Assembly (NCBI RefSeq): GCF_009805705.1
Contig: NZ_VSMB01000007.1
Span: 124,001-188,000, forward strand
DNA from: Ruania rhizosphaerae
GTDB taxonomy: Bacteria > Actinomycetota > Actinomycetes > Actinomycetales > Beutenbergiaceae
Direction of reading: 5' to 3'
DNA: 64,000 nucleotides
Shown here: in pieces, positions 18,797 through 28,398 of the stretch
Position numbering within the stretch: position 1 is the first letter of the stretch
Layout: each line of letters opens with the position of its first letter
Program-made: the position numbers and the translations under genes
The notes under the pieces: generated by a model
Seen by the model: only the letters and a program-made list of their open reading frames with translations
Database searches by the model: none
What the model was told of the DNA's origin: nothing

Positions 18797-18859
18797 ATGC
18801 ACATCGAGGCCATCGTCGGTGACATCACCACCCAGGCCACGGATGCCGTGGTCCTGTGA
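18797..18859 (+). pseudogene. Remnant of a macro-domain (ADP-ribose-binding) gene
   Basis: The 20-codon reading frame MHIEAIVGDITTQATDAVVL ends in TGA. It matches the N terminus of macro-domain O-acetyl-ADP-ribose deacetylases (consensus roughly IxxxxGDITxxxxDAIVNAAN). The stop falls exactly where the conserved VNAAN should begin, and GCCGCG appears eight bases later, as if a short rearrangement broke the frame. Only 12 bp remain before the convergent MFS gene, so the rest of the gene is gone. Confidence 0.6.
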
Positions 18860-18871
18860 CCAGCGCCGCGC

Positions 18872-20179
18872 TCAGATCAGGGCGCGCTCGGTGTCGCGCC
18901 GCTCCACCAGGACCGAGGCTCCCGCCACCACCAGCCCGGCGACCGCGAGGATCGCTCCAGCCCACGCCGGCGCCAGATACCCCAGACCCGCCGCGATCAC
19001 GAGACCGCCGATCCAGGCACCGGTCGCGTTCCCGATGTTCAACGCGGAATGGTGCAGCGCCGCTGCCAGGGAGGGTGCGTCCGGGGAGGCGTCCAGCAGC
19101 CGGGTCTGCAGGGACGGCCCGAGGAACTGGGAGATCGTGGCGATCAGGAACAAGCCGGTCATCCCGAGGATCGGCAGGCCTGCGGTCAGCACCGGCCCGG
19201 TGACGGCGAACACCACCAGCAGGACCGCCATCCCGACCAGTCCGGCCACCACCGTGCCCATCACCGACCGGTCCGCCAGCCTTCCGGCCACCAGGTTCCC
19301 CACGGTCATCCCGATCCCGAACACCAGGAGTGCCAGCGGCACCGCCGCCGAGGTCAGCGAGAACACCTCCGGGACGATCTCGCCGATATAGCTGTAGACG
19401 GCGAACATGCCGCCGAAGCCGATCGCCCCGATGCCGAGCGCGAACCACACCTGCGGGTAACGGAACGCCCGCAGCTCGCTGCGCGCGGATGCCGGCGCTG
19501 CCGGGCGGGGGAGCGGTGGCACCAACCGCCAGACGGCCACGACAGTGGCCAGCGCGGTGAGGACGACCAGCCCGTAAGTCGAGCGCCAGCCCACCGCCTG
19601 GCCCAGCGCCGTGGCGAGCGGGACGCCGACCATCGTGGCGATGGTCAGTCCCAACATCACCATGGAGACGGCGCGGGCCCGGCGCGCAGGACCAGCCAGT
19701 GCGGCGGCGATCAGGGCCGCCACCCCGAAGTACGCCCCGTGCGGCACTCCGGCGAGGAACCGCGCCGCGAGCATCGTCGGATAGGTCGGTGCCACCGCCG
19801 AGAGCGCGTTCGTGACGGCGATGCTCGCAGCCAGCAGCACCAGCAGCCGCGTGCGTTCCATCCGGGCGGCGGCCATCACGATCAACGGTGCACCGATGAC
19901 GACCCCGAGTGCATAGGCCGAGATCAGCCGGCCCGCTTCCGGCACTGTGACGCTCAGCCCGGTGGCGATCTGCGGCAGCAGGCCCATGCTCGCGAACTCG
20001 GTGGTCCCGATCGTGAACCCGCCCAGTGCCATCGCGGCCAGAGCGAGGGTCAGGCGGCGCCCGGTGAGCACAGGTGAGTTCGACGCAGTCCGGCCCGGAA
20101 GGCTACGAGAGGATTCCGGTGACGGCCGGGTGGGTGCGCCGTCAGTGGAACGTGCGGAAGCGGCACACGGGGTGGTCAT
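18872..20179 (-). CDS. MFS transporter, DHA1-type (AraJ/NepI-like)
   Basis: The predicted 12-segment exporter has 435 residues. The N terminus is polar (about 38 residues), then LALAAMALGGFTIGTTEFASMGLLPQIA in two parts matches the DHA1 group that includes arabinose-efflux-like and purine-riboside exporters. The conserved loop is ARMERTRLLVLLA and the MFS motif C-like stretch is GVPLATALGQAVGWR. The ATG at 20179 has GGAGC upstream. The substrate is unknown. Confidence 0.83.
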   Translation of the reverse strand: MTTPCAASARSTDGAPTRPSPESSRSLPGRTASNSPVLTGRRLTLALAAMALGGFTIGTTEFASMGLLPQIATGLSVTVPEAGRLISAYALGVVIGAPLIVMAAARMERTRLLVLLAASIAVTNALSAVAPTYPTMLAARFLAGVPHGAYFGVAALIAAALAGPARRARAVSMVMLGLTIATMVGVPLATALGQAVGWRSTYGLVVLTALATVVAVWRLVPPLPRPAAPASARSELRAFRYPQVWFALGIGAIGFGGMFAVYSYIGEIVPEVFSLTSAAVPLALLVFGIGMTVGNLVAGRLADRSVMGTVVAGLVGMAVLLVVFAVTGPVLTAGLPILGMTGLFLIATISQFLGPSLQTRLLDASPDAPSLAAALHHSALNIGNATGAWIGGLVIAAGLGYLAPAWAGAILAVAGLVVAGASVLVERRDTERALI

Positions 20180-20279
20180 CGTGGCTCCAGCGGAGAAGGG
20201 GGGAGTGCTACCGACATTGGGAGCCGCGGGCACTCTCAGTCTACGGCGTATCCGGCGCTTCACCCCTCTGTGCTGCCGC

Positions 20280-20942
20280 TCACCCGGCACCGAGTTCGGC
20301 GTCCACCCACTCCTGCCCGTGCAGGATCAACTCGGCGGTGCCGCCCGTGGCAGCGGCGAGACGGTGGCGCAGGTGACCTACGCCGTCGGGGGCGCATGCC
20401 AGCTGCAGCCGCGCCTGGGTGCCGTACTCGGTGCCCAGCACGAGGACCCCGTGGCCGCGCAGGTCGGCCTCGACCCGGCCGGCGTCGGCGTGGGGGAGAT
20501 CCACCGATGCCAGCTCTCGACGAACCCGCTGCACGAGCCTGCCCTGGCTGCTCGCCTGGTCCACGGCCGCCGTGACGGCACCGGAATAGGCGCGCACCAG
20601 CCCGCCCGCTCCGAGGAGAACGCCCCCGAAGTACCGGGTGACGACGGCGACGCAATCCACCAGACCGTGCCCCGTGAGCACCTCGAGCATCGGGGCGCCG
20701 GCGGTCCCGGACGGCTCGCCGTCGTCGTGGGAGCGGCGGATCTGGCCCTGCCCGGCCCCCAGCACGAACGCCGAGCAGTGGTGGCGGGCATCGTGGTGCT
20801 CCTTGCGAGCATTCTCGACGGCGGCCCTCGCCTCCTCCTCCCGCGTCACCCGCACGAGACGGCACAGGAAGCGCGATCGCTTCTCCTCGATCTCGGCCTC
20901 CACCCGGGTGCCCGGGCCGCCGCGCAGGGTGAGAGGGGACAT
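20280..20942 (-). CDS. yigZ: YigZ/IMPACT family protein
   Basis: The protein has 220 residues. The IMPACT N-terminal domain shows EKRSRFLCRLVRVTREEEARA, HHDARHHCSAFVLG, DDGEPSGTAGAPMLEVL and VTRYFGGVLLGAGGLVRAY, all diagnostic. A DUF1949 domain closes the protein. The eukaryotic homologue modulates GCN2, while the bacterial role is unclear. The ATG at 20942 is preceded by GGAG. It is divergent from clpC. Confidence 0.88.
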   Translation of the reverse strand: MSPLTLRGGPGTRVEAEIEEKRSRFLCRLVRVTREEEARAAVENARKEHHDARHHCSAFVLGAGQGQIRRSHDDGEPSGTAGAPMLEVLTGHGLVDCVAVVTRYFGGVLLGAGGLVRAYSGAVTAAVDQASSQGRLVQRVRRELASVDLPHADAGRVEADLRGHGVLVLGTEYGTQARLQLACAPDGVGHLRHRLAAATGGTAELILHGQEWVDAELGAG

Positions 20943-20997
20943 CGCTCCATTGTGACGCGAGCGGGGCGCAGGAGGTTCGTGACCCAACCGTGCTCTC

Positions 20998-21011
20998 TGC
21001 CGCTGGCGAAC
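20998..21011 (+). promoter_or_regulatory. Possible ClgR site upstream of clpC
   Basis: TGC-N5-GCGAAC differs by one base from the reverse complement of the actinobacterial ClgR motif GTTCGC-N5-GCG. It lies about 90 bp before the clpC start. ClgR activates clp genes in actinobacteria. It is a single, short match. Confidence 0.3.
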
Positions 21012-21102
21012 AGGGGCATAGGGGCATGCCTGCCCCGGTTAGCCTGGATGACACACCGCCACGACTGCCACCTGCGGTCCGAGGCCAGTGAGGAGCACCG
21101 AG

Positions 21103-23628
21103 ATGTTCGAGAGATTTACCGACCGAGCCCGTCGGGTTGTCGTCCTTGCCCAAGAAGAGGCACGGATGCTCAACCACAACTACATCGGCACCGAGCACAT
21201 CCTGCTCGGTCTCATTCACGAGGGCGAGGGGGTCGCTGCCAAGGCCCTCGAATCCCTGGACATCTCCCTGGAGGCTGTGCGCCAACAGGTGCAGGAGATC
21301 ATCGGGGAAGGCCAGCAGGCGCCGAGCGGGCACATCCCGTTCACGCCGCGCGCCAAGAAGGTGCTCGAGCTCTCCCTGCGGGAGGCGCTCCAGCTCGGCC
21401 ACAACTACATCGGCACCGAGCACATCCTGCTCGGCCTCATCCGCGAGGGTGAAGGCGTGGCCGCCCAGGTGCTCACCAAGCTCGGCGCCGACCTGAACCG
21501 GGTGCGCCAGCAGGTGATCCAGCTCCTCAACGGCTACCAGGGCAAGGAGACCGTGTCCGCCGGCGGTCCGGCCGAGGGCACGCCCTCCGGCTCTGCCGTG
21601 CTGGACCAGTTCGGCCGCAACCTCACCCAGGCGGCACGCGAGTCCAAGCTCGACCCGGTGATCGGGCGCAAGCTCGAGGTCGAGCGCGTGATGCAGGTGC
21701 TCTCCCGCCGCACCAAGAACAACCCGGTGCTGATCGGTGAGCCCGGCGTCGGAAAGACGGCCGTGGTGGAGGGGCTGGCTCAGGACATCGTGCGCGGCGA
21801 CGTGCCCGAGACCCTCAAGGACAAGCAGCTCTACACCCTTGACCTCGGCGCCCTCGTGGCCGGTTCCCGCTACCGCGGTGACTTCGAGGAGCGGCTGAAG
21901 AAGGTGCTCAAGGAGATCCGCACCCGCGGTGACATCATCCTGTTCATCGACGAGATCCACACGCTCGTCGGTGCGGGTGCTGCCGAGGGCGCGATCGACG
22001 CTGCGAGCATCCTCAAGCCGATGCTGGCCCGTGGTGAGTTGCAGACCATCGGCGCCACCACCCTGGAGGAGTACCGCAAGCACATCGAGAAGGATGCGGC
22101 GCTCGAGCGTCGTTTCCAGCCGATCCAGGTGGCCGAGCCGACGCTCAGCCACGCGATCGAGATCCTCAAGGGTCTGCGTGACCGGTACGAGGCCCACCAC
22201 CGGGTGACCATCACCGATGCCGCGCTTGTGGCCGCTGCGAACTTGGCCGACCGGTACGTCAACGACCGGTTCCTGCCGGACAAGGCGATCGACCTGATCG
22301 ATGAGGCCGGTGCTCGCCTGCGCATCCGCCGCATGACCGCACCGCCGGAACTGCGTGAGCTCGACGAGCAGATCGCCGAGACGCGCCGCGCCAAGGAGTC
22401 CGCGATCGATGACCAGGACTTCGAGAAGGCAGCACGCCTGCGGGACGAGGAGAAGCACCTCTCCAGCACGCGACTGGACAAGGAGAAGGCCTGGAAGGCC
22501 GGCGATATGGACAACGTCGCCGAGGTGGACGAGGAGCTGATCGCGGAGGTGCTCGCCGCCTCCACTGGCATCCCGGTGTTCAAGCTCAGCGAGGAGGAGT
22601 CCTCGCGGCTGCTGCGCATGGAGGACGAGCTGCACAAGCGGATCGTCGGCCAGGATGCCGCCGTCAAGGCGCTCTCCCAGGCGATCCGCCGCACCCGCGC
22701 CGGTCTGAAGGACCCCAAGCGCCCGGGTGGGTCGTTCATCTTCGCCGGACCCACCGGCGTCGGGAAGACCGAGCTCGCCAAGGCACTCGCGGAGTTCCTG
22801 TTCGGTGATGAGGACGCCCTCATCCAGCTGGACATGAGTGAGTACTCCGAGAAGCACACCGTCTCCCGGATGTTCGGTTCGCCTCCCGGCTACGTCGGCT
22901 ACGAAGAGGGTGGCCAGCTCACCGAGAAGGTGCGGCGCCGTCCGTTCTCCGTGGTGCTCTTCGACGAGGTGGAGAAGGCCCACGCGGACATCTTCAACTC
23001 GCTGCTGCAGATCCTCGAGGATGGTCGCCTGACCGATTCGCAGGGCCGTGTGGTCGACTTCAAGAACACCGTGATCATCATGACCACCAACCTCGGCACC
23101 CGGGACATCGCCAAGGGTCTGATCACCGGTTTCCAGGCCGGCGGCGACCTCTCGACGAGCTACGACCGGATGAAGACCAAGGTGAACGAGGAGCTCAAGC
23201 AGCACTTCCGCCCCGAGTTCCTCAACCGCGTGGACGACACCATCGTGTTCCCGCAGCTCTCCCAGGAGGAGATCTACCAGATCGTCGATCTCATGGTGGC
23301 CCAGCTTGCTGGTCGCCTGGCCGACAAGGACATGGACCTCGAGCTCACCATGGCCGCCAAGGACCTCCTCTCCGAGCGCGGCTACGACCCGGTGCTCGGT
23401 GCAAGGCCGCTGCGCCGCGCGATCCAGCGCGAGATCGAGGACCAGCTCTCCGAGCGGATCCTCTACGGCGAACTGCACGCCGGCCAGAAGGTCGTCGTGG
23501 ACGCCACCGGCGAGGGCCTCCTCGGCGAGTTCACCTTCACCGGGGTGGACAAGGAGACCGAGAAGGAGCCGCTGGCCGTGGGAGCGGGCGCCTCACCCGA
23601 GCTCCCGGCGGCAGCCGGCGGAGAATAG
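21103..23628 (+). CDS. clpC: Clp protease ATP-binding subunit ClpC
   Basis: This Hsp100 unfoldase feeds substrates to ClpP. It has 841 residues. Two Clp-N repeats ([19 protein letters not shown] and [19 protein letters not shown]) are followed by AAA-1 with Walker [10 protein letters not shown], the UVR-type middle domain ([15 protein letters not shown]), and AAA-2 with Walker [10 protein letters not shown] and [16 protein letters not shown]. The ATG at 21103 gives the conserved [21 protein letters not shown] start. It is followed by a strong terminator and is probably monocistronic. Confidence 0.97.
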   Translation: MFERFTDRARRVVVLAQEEARMLNHNYIGTEHILLGLIHEGEGVAAKALESLDISLEAVRQQVQEIIGEGQQAPSGHIPFTPRAKKVLELSLREALQLGHNYIGTEHILLGLIREGEGVAAQVLTKLGADLNRVRQQVIQLLNGYQGKETVSAGGPAEGTPSGSAVLDQFGRNLTQAARESKLDPVIGRKLEVERVMQVLSRRTKNNPVLIGEPGVGKTAVVEGLAQDIVRGDVPETLKDKQLYTLDLGALVAGSRYRGDFEERLKKVLKEIRTRGDIILFIDEIHTLVGAGAAEGAIDAASILKPMLARGELQTIGATTLEEYRKHIEKDAALERRFQPIQVAEPTLSHAIEILKGLRDRYEAHHRVTITDAALVAAANLADRYVNDRFLPDKAIDLIDEAGARLRIRRMTAPPELRELDEQIAETRRAKESAIDDQDFEKAARLRDEEKHLSSTRLDKEKAWKAGDMDNVAEVDEELIAEVLAASTGIPVFKLSEEESSRLLRMEDELHKRIVGQDAAVKALSQAIRRTRAGLKDPKRPGGSFIFAGPTGVGKTELAKALAEFLFGDEDALIQLDMSEYSEKHTVSRMFGSPPGYVGYEEGGQLTEKVRRRPFSVVLFDEVEKAHADIFNSLLQILEDGRLTDSQGRVVDFKNTVIIMTTNLGTRDIAKGLITGFQAGGDLSTSYDRMKTKVNEELKQHFRPEFLNRVDDTIVFPQLSQEEIYQIVDLMVAQLAGRLADKDMDLELTMAAKDLLSERGYDPVLGARPLRRAIQREIEDQLSERILYGELHAGQKVVVDATGEGLLGEFTFTGVDKETEKEPLAVGAGASPELPAAAGGE

Positions 23629-23648
23629 TCACGGCGGAGCCCACCATA

Positions 23649-23685
23649 CGAAGGCCGGTCACCCTGGGAGGGTGGCCGGCCTTCG
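23649..23685 (+). terminator. clpC terminator
   Basis: The 15-bp arms (23649-23663 and 23671-23685, left arm CGAAGGCCGGTCACC) have one mismatch and a 7-nt loop. It begins 20 bp after the clpC stop. Confidence 0.8.
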
Positions 23686-23749
23686 GTGTGGGTGGGGTGC
23701 GCGGGTCGTGCACCCGCCTGACTTGCACCGACGCCCTGCTCGCGGTCCC

Positions 23750-23818
23750 ACCGACGACAACCTCACCGGGGGTGAGGATGCCGTCGATCATGGGGTCGAC
23801 ACCGACGACAACCTCACC
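23750..23818. repeat. Repeated 18-mer with an internal hairpin
   Basis: ACCGACGACAACCTCACC occurs at 23750-23767 and again at 23801-23818, a 51-bp period. CCTCACC at the end of the first copy pairs with GGTGAGG at 23771-23777 across a GGG loop. It sits between the clpC terminator and the end of the convergent hydrolase gene. Function is unknown. Confidence 0.55.
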
Positions 23819-23863
23819 ACCTCGCCTGACGACTGGTCACTGCGCGACGCCAGACCGTGCACG

Positions 23864-26524
23864 TCAGCGCTGGTGGCGCAGCCTCCGCAGGAGCAGTAGC
23901 GCCGCTCCGGCGAGCAGCGCTACGGCGGCCGCACCGATCAGCACGCCGGTGCCCGATGCGCCGGTCTGCGGCAGGTCACCGCCGGCGGACTGCCCGGGGT
24001 CGGTGGGCTCACCAGGATCGGTTGGATCGGTGTCACCCGTGGCCGGGTCACCCGGGTCACCCGGGTCACCCGGGTCGGTCGGGTTGGTGGGGGTGCCCGG
24101 GTCGGTCGGATCGGGATCGACCGGTTCCTCCGCGAGCACGGTCACGGTGCTCGCGAGTTCCAGTGCGATCGGTGCGTCGGCGTCCTGCAGCACTGTGGCC
24201 GGCAGCTCGACGATGCCGGAGGCAGCGACGGCGCCGGGAGTCTGCGGGCTGTACCCCTCGAGAGTCCACGTCACAGGCACCTCATGCGTGACGCCGTCGG
24301 AGTCCGTGAGGGTGGTCGACGGCGCAAGGCCCGCCAGCGCATCGGCCTCGGAAGCGCCGAACGGCACCTCGACCCCGGCCACCTCCTCGAGCGAGGTCGC
24401 GATCGTGTAGTCGTCGCCGATCCCTGTCAATGCGCGGTAGACGTAGGCCGAGACAGGGACGAGATTGGCCAGCGGCATGCTGCCGGTCTCGAACCCGTTG
24501 GGTGGGCTGACGACGGGTGCGTGGCGCATGTTCGTCAGGATCGTGATCGTCATCTGGTGCACGGGATCGATCACCGTCAGAGTGCCGGTCCAGCCTTGGT
24601 GACCGTAGGTGTACCGGCTCGGGCCCCAGTTGAAGTAGTAGTACCCCTGGCCACCGTTGGTGTGCAGCCGCCACCCCAGGCCGTAACTGCCGTTGCCGGG
24701 TGTCGGTGCGAGGAACTCCTCGACGACGTCGGCGTCGAAGTACTCCTGCCCGCCGTACAGGCCCTGGTTCAGCATCAGCTGGGTGAGAACGGCCATGTCC
24801 GAGGTGGTGGAGAACAAGCCCGCGTGGCCGGCCACACCGGCCATGGAGTACCAGGCCTTCTCGTCGTGGACCTCACCCTGGAGGGTGTACTCGCGCATCG
24901 GAACCGGGTCGCCGCCCTCGAACTCACCGAAGGAGACGTTCCCGTCCCGGGTGTTGCCGTTGAGCTCGGTGGCCGCCACCTGGGAGGGGTCGATCCCGTG
25001 GTCCAGCGGGTTGAACATCGTGTTCTCGAGGCCGAGCGGGCCGTAGAAGTTCTCCTCCAGGTAGACGTCGAGACGCTGACCGCTGACCTGCTCCACGAGC
25101 AGTCCGAGGATCATGTAGTCGACGTCCGAGTAGGCGAACGTGGTGCGAGGGGCATACATCAGCGGGGTGCGGCTGATGGCGTCGATGATCCCGGTGCGGT
25201 CGTCCGGATCGTCGGCCTGGTACCAGAGTTCCCCGGCGGAGGTGAGGTTCGGGTACTCGGGGTCGGGGATGAGGCCGGCGCGGTGGTTGAGCAGATCACG
25301 CACGCGGATGGTCTCCTTGCCGGTGTACACGGCGTCGATGCCGCCCTCGCCGCCGACGGTCCACTTGCCGGTGTACTCGGAGTTCGCGTCGGTGAAGTTC
25401 TCCCAGCCGGGGAAGCTCGTGATGGTGGCGTCGAGGTCCAGCAGTCCTTCGCTGACCAGCCGCTGGATCGCGTAGTTCGTGGCGTACATCTTCGTGTTCG
25501 ATGCCAGGTCCCACAGAGTGTCAGTGGTGGCCGGGATCCGGCCTGCCTCGGGGAGAGGGGTCGCCTCGGTGATGGTCCCGTCGGAGTCGATTCCGGTCGA
25601 AGAGACCAGGGCGTCGCCCCACGCCTCTTCCAGGACGGTCTGGCCGTCCTTGGTCACCACGACTGCCAGGCCCGGCCAGCCTGAGTCGATCTGCTGCTGG
25701 GCGAACCGGTCGAGATCGGCGAGCCCGGCCGCGCTGAAGCCGAGCTGTTCGGGATCGGCCGTGCCGAGGTCGTCGTGCGCCACGGGCAGGGTGTCCAACA
25801 AGTATGTGCCGGAGGCGTCGATGTGAGTGCCGATCTGAAGGAGCCGCTCGACGGAGGCGAGGGAGAGAAAGTAGTCCTCGCCGTCGCGGATGCCGTCGAT
25901 GTCCTGGAAGACCAGGTTCGTGTAGTTGCTGAGCATCCGGCCGGTGGCGTTCGAGGCGAACCGATCGATATCCACCGCGATCTCGTGGTAGTCGCGGCCG
26001 CGTGTGAGGGTGAGGATATCGAGGCTGCCGGTGGCGTATCCGTCGAACTGGTAGCCGTTGCGTCCGGTGCTGACGCCGACGCCCAGCAGGTCGGCGAGCA
26101 CATCGACGTCGACATAGCCGCGCCGATCCTCGATGCGCAACTGGTCCTCGGGGACGCGTTGCGGTTCGGCGTAGGCCCGCGGGTCGCCGTCCATGACCCA
26201 GGTCTCGGCGTGATCGCCGTCGGCCCACACGTAGCGGACATCCTCGGCGAAGGTGGAGTCCCCGGCCACGCGGAAGCCGAGTGCACTGTCGTCGATCGCG
26301 CTCGGGAAAGTGAGCTGCGTCCACTGCCCGAACTCATCGGATCCGGTGTCGGTCACTGACGCATTTCCGTCGAGTGGCACACCCTCGATGGCCGGCTCAC
26401 CGGGCCCGGCATAGTGCACGATCAGGGTCGCCGGCGGTCCGGCCGAAGCGACTCCCGCTCCGAGCGTGGCAAGTCCGAGCGCTCCCACCAGCGTGAGTGC
26501 GACGGATCGGATTCGGCGGGTCAT
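23864..26524 (-). CDS. LPXTG-anchored serine hydrolase (beta-lactamase/PBP4B-like)
   Basis: This secreted wall-anchored protein has 886 residues. The signal peptide ends near VASA (28). Residues 30-250 resemble the PUD/copper-amine-oxidase-like N-terminal region of PBP4B-type enzymes. The beta-lactamase-fold domain follows with SNTK (342-345), YSD (465-467) and HQG (642-644) as the three active-site motifs. An Ig-like domain (about 700-790), a Pro/Thr/Asp/Gly tether with tandem GDP repeats, and LPQTG at 851 plus a hydrophobic stretch and Arg tail complete it. A MurR/RpiR-type regulator lies directly upstream, a pairing like murR-yfeW or ybbH-amlB, so cell-wall amino-sugar (MurNAc) salvage is a plausible role. 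The substrate is not proven by sequence. Confidence 0.8.
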   Translation of the reverse strand: MTRRIRSVALTLVGALGLATLGAGVASAGPPATLIVHYAGPGEPAIEGVPLDGNASVTDTGSDEFGQWTQLTFPSAIDDSALGFRVAGDSTFAEDVRYVWADGDHAETWVMDGDPRAYAEPQRVPEDQLRIEDRRGYVDVDVLADLLGVGVSTGRNGYQFDGYATGSLDILTLTRGRDYHEIAVDIDRFASNATGRMLSNYTNLVFQDIDGIRDGEDYFLSLASVERLLQIGTHIDASGTYLLDTLPVAHDDLGTADPEQLGFSAAGLADLDRFAQQQIDSGWPGLAVVVTKDGQTVLEEAWGDALVSSTGIDSDGTITEATPLPEAGRIPATTDTLWDLASNTKMYATNYAIQRLVSEGLLDLDATITSFPGWENFTDANSEYTGKWTVGGEGGIDAVYTGKETIRVRDLLNHRAGLIPDPEYPNLTSAGELWYQADDPDDRTGIIDAISRTPLMYAPRTTFAYSDVDYMILGLLVEQVSGQRLDVYLEENFYGPLGLENTMFNPLDHGIDPSQVAATELNGNTRDGNVSFGEFEGGDPVPMREYTLQGEVHDEKAWYSMAGVAGHAGLFSTTSDMAVLTQLMLNQGLYGGQEYFDADVVEEFLAPTPGNGSYGLGWRLHTNGGQGYYYFNWGPSRYTYGHQGWTGTLTVIDPVHQMTITILTNMRHAPVVSPPNGFETGSMPLANLVPVSAYVYRALTGIGDDYTIATSLEEVAGVEVPFGASEADALAGLAPSTTLTDSDGVTHEVPVTWTLEGYSPQTPGAVAASGIVELPATVLQDADAPIALELASTVTVLAEEPVDPDPTDPGTPTNPTDPGDPGDPGDPATGDTDPTDPGEPTDPGQSAGGDLPQTGASGTGVLIGAAAVALLAGAALLLLRRLRHQR

Positions 26525-26595
26525 TGGGCCTCCCGGGCTCGACAGATGACAGCGATGTCTGAGGTCGACCGAGTCGGAACCGGCACCCGGCCTGA

Positions 26596-26641
26596 TTAGA
26601 AAGTACCAACCGAGCGAGGCAAACGGAAGATTTGTTTCTAA
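26596..26641. promoter_or_regulatory. AT-rich inverted repeat between the hydrolase and its regulator
   Basis: TTAGAAA (26596-26602) and TTTCTAA (26635-26641) are 7-bp complementary half-sites 32 bp apart in an unusually AT-rich stretch. RpiR-family regulators often recognise GAAA/TTTC half-sites, so this may be the operator in front of the serine hydrolase gene. Confidence 0.4.
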
Positions 26642-26676
26642 ATCATCTGGAGGCGGGTCGCGGAGAAGTCATCGGC

Positions 26677-27552
26677 CTACTGGCGGAATTCTTCATCGAG
26701 GCGGAGCGCCTGGACGGCCTCGCGGGTGCGCTGCAGTGGCTCGGCCAGGTGCTCGACGTCGGCTTGGAGCATCCGGACCACCAGGTAGTCCACGACGGCA
26801 AGCTGTGCCATCCGGCTCGCGATCGCACCGGAGCGTCTCTCAGGCTCGCGGGCGTGGGTGGGCAGCAGGATCTGTGCTGCCTGGGCGACAGGAGAGGAAG
26901 GTGCGTTGGTGACTGCCACCGTGGTACCGCCGTGCTGACCGGCGGCGGTGAGGAACGCGACGGTTTCCTGCGTTCTGCCGCTGTGGGAGAAGGCCACGGC
27001 GACGCGTGCCTTGTTCGCCAGGCCTGCTGCTGTCAGTGCCAGGTGCGGATCGACGAAGCAACTCGACGCGATGTCGAGGCGGGTGAGCTTCTGGTGCAGG
27101 TCAGCGGCGGCGAGCCCGCTGGAGCCGCCGCCGTAGATGTCCACCCGCTCGGCAGCGCCGAGTGCGTGTGCGACATGGTCGAGTGCGGCCGCGTCGATGT
27201 GCTGGGCCGTCTCCTCGATCGCACGCATCTGCTGATAGGCGACCTTGGCGACCAGGGAGGGGACGTCGTCGTCGGCTGCGATCTCAGCGTCGGAGACGCG
27301 AAGGTAGCTGAGCGCCTCGGCCTCGCGGCTACGGGCGGACGCGACGGCCAGACGGAAGGACTTGTACCCATCGAATCCTGCAGCGCGGCAGAAGCGGACG
27401 ACCGTGGCCTGCGACGTGGCGCAACGCTGCGCCAGTTCGGCGATGGTGGAGGCGACGACGATCTCGGGGTCGGCGAGAATGGCACGCGCGAGCTTCCGCT
27501 CGGCCGGGGCCAGCGAATCGAGTCGCTGCTCGAGTTGGACGAGGACGTCCAT
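26677..27552 (-). CDS. MurR/RpiR family transcriptional regulator
   Basis: The protein has 291 residues. The N-terminal HTH (STIAELAQRCATSQATVVRFCRAAGFDGYKSF in two parts) and the C-terminal SIS sugar-phosphate-binding domain (VDIYGGGSSGLAA; VAFSHSGRTQETV) define the family. The effector would be a phosphosugar, by neighbourhood perhaps MurNAc-6-phosphate. No murQ or PTS gene is seen here. The ATG at 27552 overlaps a GTG one codon earlier, and either could be used because the ribosome site is weak. Confidence 0.85.
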   Translation of the reverse strand: MDVLVQLEQRLDSLAPAERKLARAILADPEIVVASTIAELAQRCATSQATVVRFCRAAGFDGYKSFRLAVASARSREAEALSYLRVSDAEIAADDDVPSLVAKVAYQQMRAIEETAQHIDAAALDHVAHALGAAERVDIYGGGSSGLAAADLHQKLTRLDIASSCFVDPHLALTAAGLANKARVAVAFSHSGRTQETVAFLTAAGQHGGTTVAVTNAPSSPVAQAAQILLPTHAREPERRSGAIASRMAQLAVVDYLVVRMLQADVEHLAEPLQRTREAVQALRLDEEFRQ

Positions 27553-27678
27553 CACGGCGCCCGGCGACCGATGGCGTCGGTGGAGCGGTGCATCGCTGCA
27601 CCGGCGACGCGATGACAGTGGCGAAGCATGGGCCCACTGTAGGAGATCGACGGCGGTGCGCTCGGGTGCGCCGGCTAC

Positions 27679-28266
27679 TCAGCGGCGGTAGTTGTCCAAC
27701 CAGAGGTCAGCGAGGAAGCGGTGTCCCGTCGGGGTGGGGTGCACGCCGTCGTGGGCGAGGAACTCCGGTGACGTGCGTGACGCCGTCTGGGTGAGCGGGC
27801 CGTCGGTGGCCAGATACTCGGCGTCGAACTCGGCAGCCAGACGGCGCACCGCCTGGATCTTCGGGTCGAGATCCTCCCGCCAGGCCCACTGGTCGGCGTT
27901 GACCGGCAGCAGGAACGGTTCGACCAGGATGATCCGCTTCACCCCGGCGGACCGGGAGCGGGTGAGCAGGTCGCGGTAGCCGGATTCGTAGGCCTCGGCC
28001 GAGGTGGGGTCGTCGGAGTCGTAGCGGCGCCAGGTGTCGTTGATGCCGATCATGATCGAGAGCACCTCGGGGGAGTGGGCGAGGACATCCTCCTCCCACC
28101 GGGCCTGGAGGTCGACCACGCGGTTGCCGCCGATGCCGGTATTGATCACCCGCTGCTCCGGAGTGTCCGCCGCCACCAGCGAGGCGTAGCCCTCGCCGAG
28201 GCTGGTCAGATCGGATCGGTCACGGCCGCAGTCGGTGATCGAGTCACCTGTCAGAAGAATGGTCAC
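27679..28266 (-). CDS. SGNH/GDSL hydrolase
   Basis: This esterase-type hydrolase has 195 residues. All four SGNH blocks are visible: block I TGDSITD (Ser), block II TGIGGN (Gly), block III MIGINDTW (Asn), and block V HDGVHPT (Asp/His). No signal peptide is seen, so it is likely cytoplasmic. The GTG at 28266 gives the usual VTILLTGDSITD beginning; an ATG at 28299 would add 11 residues. Nearby genes suggest carbohydrate or cell-wall ester removal, but that is inference. Confidence 0.8.
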   Translation of the reverse strand: MTILLTGDSITDCGRDRSDLTSLGEGYASLVAADTPEQRVINTGIGGNRVVDLQARWEEDVLAHSPEVLSIMIGINDTWRRYDSDDPTSAEAYESGYRDLLTRSRSAGVKRIILVEPFLLPVNADQWAWREDLDPKIQAVRRLAAEFDAEYLATDGPLTQTASRTSPEFLAHDGVHPTPTGHRFLADLWLDNYRR

Positions 28267-28386
28267 GAACTGTGAGCCTACCGATTGGAGTCGGGACATG
28301 AACTGTACGGTCAGCATGACTTCTGCTGTACATCTAGCATGACCACCGGCCCGGTGGCCGAACCGCATCGGTAGTGGAGCGGCGGA

Positions 28387-28398
28387 TAGTGTGCCTGC
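28387..28398 (+). promoter_or_regulatory. Leaderless -10 for the marR gene
   Basis: TAGTGT at 28387-28392 is six bases before the ATG at 28399, with no ribosome site. Confidence 0.45.

Noticed and set aside
20260-23478. 1072-codon open frame antisense to clpC
   Set aside because: It is a GC-skew shadow of the clpC codons with no domain resemblance, and clpC is unmistakable.
24040-24110. Short tandem repeat suspected as a CRISPR-like array
   Set aside because: The nine-base units encode the GDP repeats of the wall-anchored hydrolase tether. There are no spacers.
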